5,805 nt of DNA from DATKXO01 sp035528995 (GTDB lineage: Bacteria > Planctomycetota > Phycisphaerae > UBA1845), in contig DATKXO010000313.1 of NCBI GenBank assembly GCA_035528995.1, positions 1 through 5,805 of the forward strand, in the 5' to 3' direction. Numbering within the stretch: position 1 is the first letter of the stretch; every line of letters starts with the position of its first letter. Both the position numbers and the translations under genes were made by a program. The notes beneath the pieces were generated by a model. That model made no database searches. It saw only the letters and a list, made by a program, of their open reading frames with translations, and was not told the DNA's origin. Positions 3,185 to 5,805 of the stretch are shown here, piece after piece.

Positions 3185-5422
3185 ATGGCAATGGCACTCC
3201 GCAATCCGAACCGCGCCCGTCAGGAAGCGGGCGAGTCCGACGACTGGCTCCCCATCGACGAGGCCGCCGCCCTGATCGGCGATCCGCCGCGTACGGTGCG
3301 CTGGCGTGCCCGGGCCCAGTGGGTCCGGGCCGGCTTGGCCAAGCTGGCCCCGCCCCGCAACGGCCAGGGCCGCCCCACTTGGTGGGTCCATCGCGGTGCC
3401 GACCACCGCCTGGCCCGTTGCCCCACGCGGGATACCCGCGACCAACGTTTACGCGACGCGCTCAGTGCCACTCACCCCGCCCACCTGGTCGACCGGGCCC
3501 TGCGCAAAAACCACTGGCTCCAGGCCTGGCGCAGCGCCTGCGAGCAGGCCCGCCCCGCCGGCGTCACCGACGGCGACCTGGCCGCTCGGATCGTCGACGC
3601 GGCCCGCCAGTCTGAGCAAGACGGCTTCGCCATCTCCGTGCGCAGCTTGTACGGTTGGTGGCGGCGTTACAACCAGGTCGGCTCCGACGGGCAGATCCAG
3701 GCGGTCGCCGGTCTCATCGACCGCTACGCATCCGGCGAGCTCGGCGAGTCATCAGCCAACAGATCGCCGGACGCCGTCGACTGGTTCTACGACCTCTACC
3801 ACACCCAGAACAAGCTCAGCATTAGAACGTGCCACGAGGTGACCCTGTGCGAAGCCCGCCGGCGGGATTGGACCTGGCCGGCCGGTTACGCCGCCACCGT
3901 GGCCTGGCTCGCAAAATACGACGATCTCTCACTGACCTGCCTGATGCGCGAGGGTAAGGACCGCTGGGCCCGCCGCTACCTGCCCCACCTGCAGATCGAC
4001 TACAGCGCCATCGAGCCCGGCTACATGTACGTCTGCGACCATCACCAGCTGGATCTATGGTGTGACTACAACGGCACCCAGATCCGGCCCTGGCTCACCG
4101 CGGTCGAGGATTGCCGCAGCCGCTGCATAGTCGGCTGGCACCTCGGCCCCGCCCCGCATCAAGATGCCATTTTATCGTCACTACGCATGGCCTTTCGCGA
4201 CTGGGCGGTTCCCACGGTTATGCGCATAGACAACGGCCGCGACTACACCAGCCGCCTGATCACCGGCCCCACCAAGCGCCAGCGTGACGGTTTACTGCGC
4301 GCCTTCGGCGCCGACTGGCGCACGGTAGTCAAGCGGGCCGCGCACGTCGTCGACTGCGTCGACCCCCGCTGGCTCGGTCTGGCCGGCGAGCTGGACATCG
4401 ACCTGATCTACGCTATTCCATACAGCCCGTGGTCCAAAATGATCGAACGATTTTTCGGAACCTTCACCGACCAGCACGCCAAGTGCTACCCGACCTACTG
4501 CGGCAATTCCGCGGTAAACAAACCGGAATGCCTGCACGAGATCCGGCGCGGGTACACCGACGAGCAGAAGCGCCGCCTGCGCAAACTGCACGGACGCGAT
4601 TGGAAGCGCATCGCGGTCTTGAAGCTCGTGGATCAGTCCGCGGTCCCCGCGCTCGACCACGTTCGCACCCGGATCGCCGAGTGGCTGGACATCTACCATC
4701 GCACCGGCCATCGCGGCCAGGCCATGGAGGGTCGCACTCCGCTGGCGGTCTGGGGGACCGCCACTCACCTGCGCCGGGCCGTCGACAACGAGCTGCTCTG
4801 CCTCGCCGACATTCGCGGCCTGTACAGCGTCGGGGCCAACGGGGTGAGTCTCAAGGTCGGCGCCGCGACGCTGTATTACGGTGCCAAGTGCGCGGCCCTC
4901 AAGCGGTGGGTCGGCCGCCGGGTCCTGGTCGCTCTGAATCCGCAGGACATCAGCGTGGCCTGGGCGTTGACCCCGGATCGCGACAAGCGCACCTTGATCG
5001 GCCGGCTCGAACCCAACCAGTTCATCGAGCCGCGCACCACGGCCGACGACGCCCGCGACGTCATCGCCGAGTCAATGCGCGAGCGCAGCATAATGCACAA
5101 GGCCCGCCGGGCCGCCCCCCACCGGATCAAGACGGTCAGCGCCCGGCTCGCCGAGCACGCCCGGGCCAAGCGCTCCGCGCTCATGGCCACCGGCACCGAC
5201 GACGCCGTCGCCGCCCCGGCGATAGTCCCCGTTCGAACCGGCTTCGACGTCGCCGCGATCCCCGAACGAACCGCGTACGAACCTGTCGTCGAACGGCACG
5301 GCGACGCCCTACAGCGCATGGCCGAATTTGTGAAGCGCGCGGACGGCGGTGAGAATCAGCCGGCCTCGACCTGGTCCCGTTTACAGGCCTTCGTCGGCCG
5401 GGAGTCGCCGGCCGATGACTGA
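3185..5422 (+). CDS. MuA-type DDE transposase (745 aa)
   Basis: This enzyme would cut the element ends and join them to target DNA. Residues 1-20 are an extension encoding NPNRARQEA. About 21-80 match the MuA N-terminal winged helix (WLPIDEAAALIGDP, then GRPTWWV). About 95-265 are helical end-binding domains. The RNase-H-like core carries the catalytic triad D285 (VCDHHQLD), D349 (MRIDNGRDYTS) and E421 (SKMIERFFGTF), matching MuA D269, D336 and E392. The D-to-E interval is 72 residues against 56 in MuA. A beta-barrel follows at about 528-610 (GVSLKVGAATLYYGAK; compare MuA FTLKVGG...KNVYYN). The basic helical region at about 618-680 and the tail correspond to the MuA region that contacts MuB. 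All triad residues are intact and length is near MuA (663 aa), so it is probably active. ATG at 3185 has only a weak AGAG upstream; a second ATG at 3191 is possible. Confidence 0.95.
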   Translation: MAMALRNPNRARQEAGESDDWLPIDEAAALIGDPPRTVRWRARAQWVRAGLAKLAPPRNGQGRPTWWVHRGADHRLARCPTRDTRDQRLRDALSATHPAHLVDRALRKNHWLQAWRSACEQARPAGVTDGDLAARIVDAARQSEQDGFAISVRSLYGWWRRYNQVGSDGQIQAVAGLIDRYASGELGESSANRSPDAVDWFYDLYHTQNKLSIRTCHEVTLCEARRRDWTWPAGYAATVAWLAKYDDLSLTCLMREGKDRWARRYLPHLQIDYSAIEPGYMYVCDHHQLDLWCDYNGTQIRPWLTAVEDCRSRCIVGWHLGPAPHQDAILSSLRMAFRDWAVPTVMRIDNGRDYTSRLITGPTKRQRDGLLRAFGADWRTVVKRAAHVVDCVDPRWLGLAGELDIDLIYAIPYSPWSKMIERFFGTFTDQHAKCYPTYCGNSAVNKPECLHEIRRGYTDEQKRRLRKLHGRDWKRIAVLKLVDQSAVPALDHVRTRIAEWLDIYHRTGHRGQAMEGRTPLAVWGTATHLRRAVDNELLCLADIRGLYSVGANGVSLKVGAATLYYGAKCAALKRWVGRRVLVALNPQDISVAWALTPDRDKRTLIGRLEPNQFIEPRTTADDARDVIAESMRERSIMHKARRAAPHRIKTVSARLAEHARAKRSALMATGTDDAVAAPAIVPVRTGFDVAAIPERTAYEPVVERHGDALQRMAEFVKRADGGENQPASTWSRLQAFVGRESPADD
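3202..3230 (+). repeat. 29-base direct repeat, copy 2
   Basis: Identical to 2868-2896. It encodes residues NPNRARQEA close to the transposase start, ahead of the winged-helix domain. Confidence 0.85.
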
Positions 5423-5805
5423 CCAACCTCGTGAATTCAATAACATAACCGACGTTTTCGAACGTCTTAGTGGGGATGCACGGATGAATCCCATAGCCGA
5501 TCGCGTAATGGATGTACAGAGCAAGGAGGCACTCGACGAGGCCCACGGCCTGGTCGATCGCGCCCTGACCACCGGCCTGATCACCGCCGTCGCCCTGGCC
5601 CGCCGGGCCGGCTGCAAACCGCGGGCGATCTCCGAGTTTCGCAACCGCAAGTGGGACAAATTCTCCCCGGGCACTCTCGCGACGCTCGCGTCGACGCTGG
5701 CCAAGGCTATCAACGCGATCCTCCGCGAGCGCGAGGCGGCCAAGACCGAAGTCGGTGGCTACGTCACCACCCGGCTGGCCGAGGCCATAAACGCCATCGT
5801 CCTGT
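5415..5805 (+). CDS. MuB-like transposition partner, N-terminal 130 residues
   Basis: The frame is open from ATG 5415 to the right edge. It overlaps the transposase stop by 8 bases (ATGACTGA), the same A-then-B order as in Mu. MuB is an AAA+ ATPase that coats target DNA and delivers it to MuA. A helix-turn-helix lies at about residues 56-80 (ALARRAGCKPRAISEFRNRK), aligning with the MuB N-terminal HTH (IALESGLSTGTISSFINDK). The later segment YVTTRLAEAINAIVL aligns with MuB FVETQTVKQIWTSM, which sits just before the Walker A loop, so the ATP-binding motif should lie shortly past the edge. An extra 40-45 residues precede the HTH compared with MuB. ATG at 5484 (Met24, with GTGGGG upstream) is an alternative start. 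Related TniB/IstB ATPases are less likely given the HTH and partner. Confidence 0.82.
   Translation, partial: MTDQPREFNNITDVFERLSGDARMNPIADRVMDVQSKEALDEAHGLVDRALTTGLITAVALARRAGCKPRAISEFRNRKWDKFSPGTLATLASTLAKAINAILREREAAKTEVGGYVTTRLAEAINAIVL

Noticed and set aside
4292..4768. Long minus-strand frame antisense to the transposase
   Set aside because: It is a GC-bias shadow with no ribosome site or recognisable motif.
4429..5352. Long plus-strand frame (307 codons) overlapping the transposase
   Set aside because: Arg/Pro/Gly-rich composition typical of a shifted frame over a GC-rich gene; the transposase frame carries the conserved motifs.

Overview
The window is a GC-rich bacterial sequence carrying the early/transposition module of a Mu-like transposable element (a Mu-type prophage or a Mu-like transposon). 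The two diagnostic genes are a complete MuA-type DDE transposase (3185-5422) and, overlapping it by 8 bases, the start of a MuB-like partner (5415 to the right edge). The MuB-like gene is cut before its ATPase motifs. The host cannot be named from this sequence. High GC and a GCATTCC heptad repeat would fit Planctomycetota or another GC-rich phylum, but this is a weak guess.

Layout, left to right. Positions 1-400 hold a divergent gene pair. A leftward gene is cut by the left edge (start at 69), and a small rightward ribbon-helix-helix (RHH)-like gene runs from 191 to 385. Between them is an AT-rich control region whose two sigma70-like promoters are almost exact mirror images around position ~139. 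Positions 401-778 (minus strand) encode a zinc-ribbon protein with two membrane helices. Positions 779-1098 hold little, apart from one doubtful small plus-strand reading frame. Positions 1099-1422 (minus strand) encode a small RHH-like protein in the place where phage Mu keeps its repressor: divergent from the early operon.

From 1497 everything reads rightward as a probable early operon. A promoter overlaid by two GTAC-centred palindromes drives two tiny paralogous genes (56 and 58 aa). A 255-base gap with heptad repeats and hairpins follows. Next come a helix-turn-helix protein (171 aa), a membrane-anchored Cys-rich protein (107 aa), a zinc-ribbon protein (80 aa), the transposase (745 aa) and the MuB-like gene. 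Stop/start overlaps (TAATG, ATGA, ATGA, ATGACTGA) indicate translational coupling at most junctions.

In Mu-type elements, MuA binds the element ends and catalyses strand transfer, while MuB captures target DNA and activates MuA. The proteins between the early promoter and the transposase do not look like Mu Ner and are the least explained part of the window. No element end, attachment site, tRNA, rRNA or CRISPR array was recognised.
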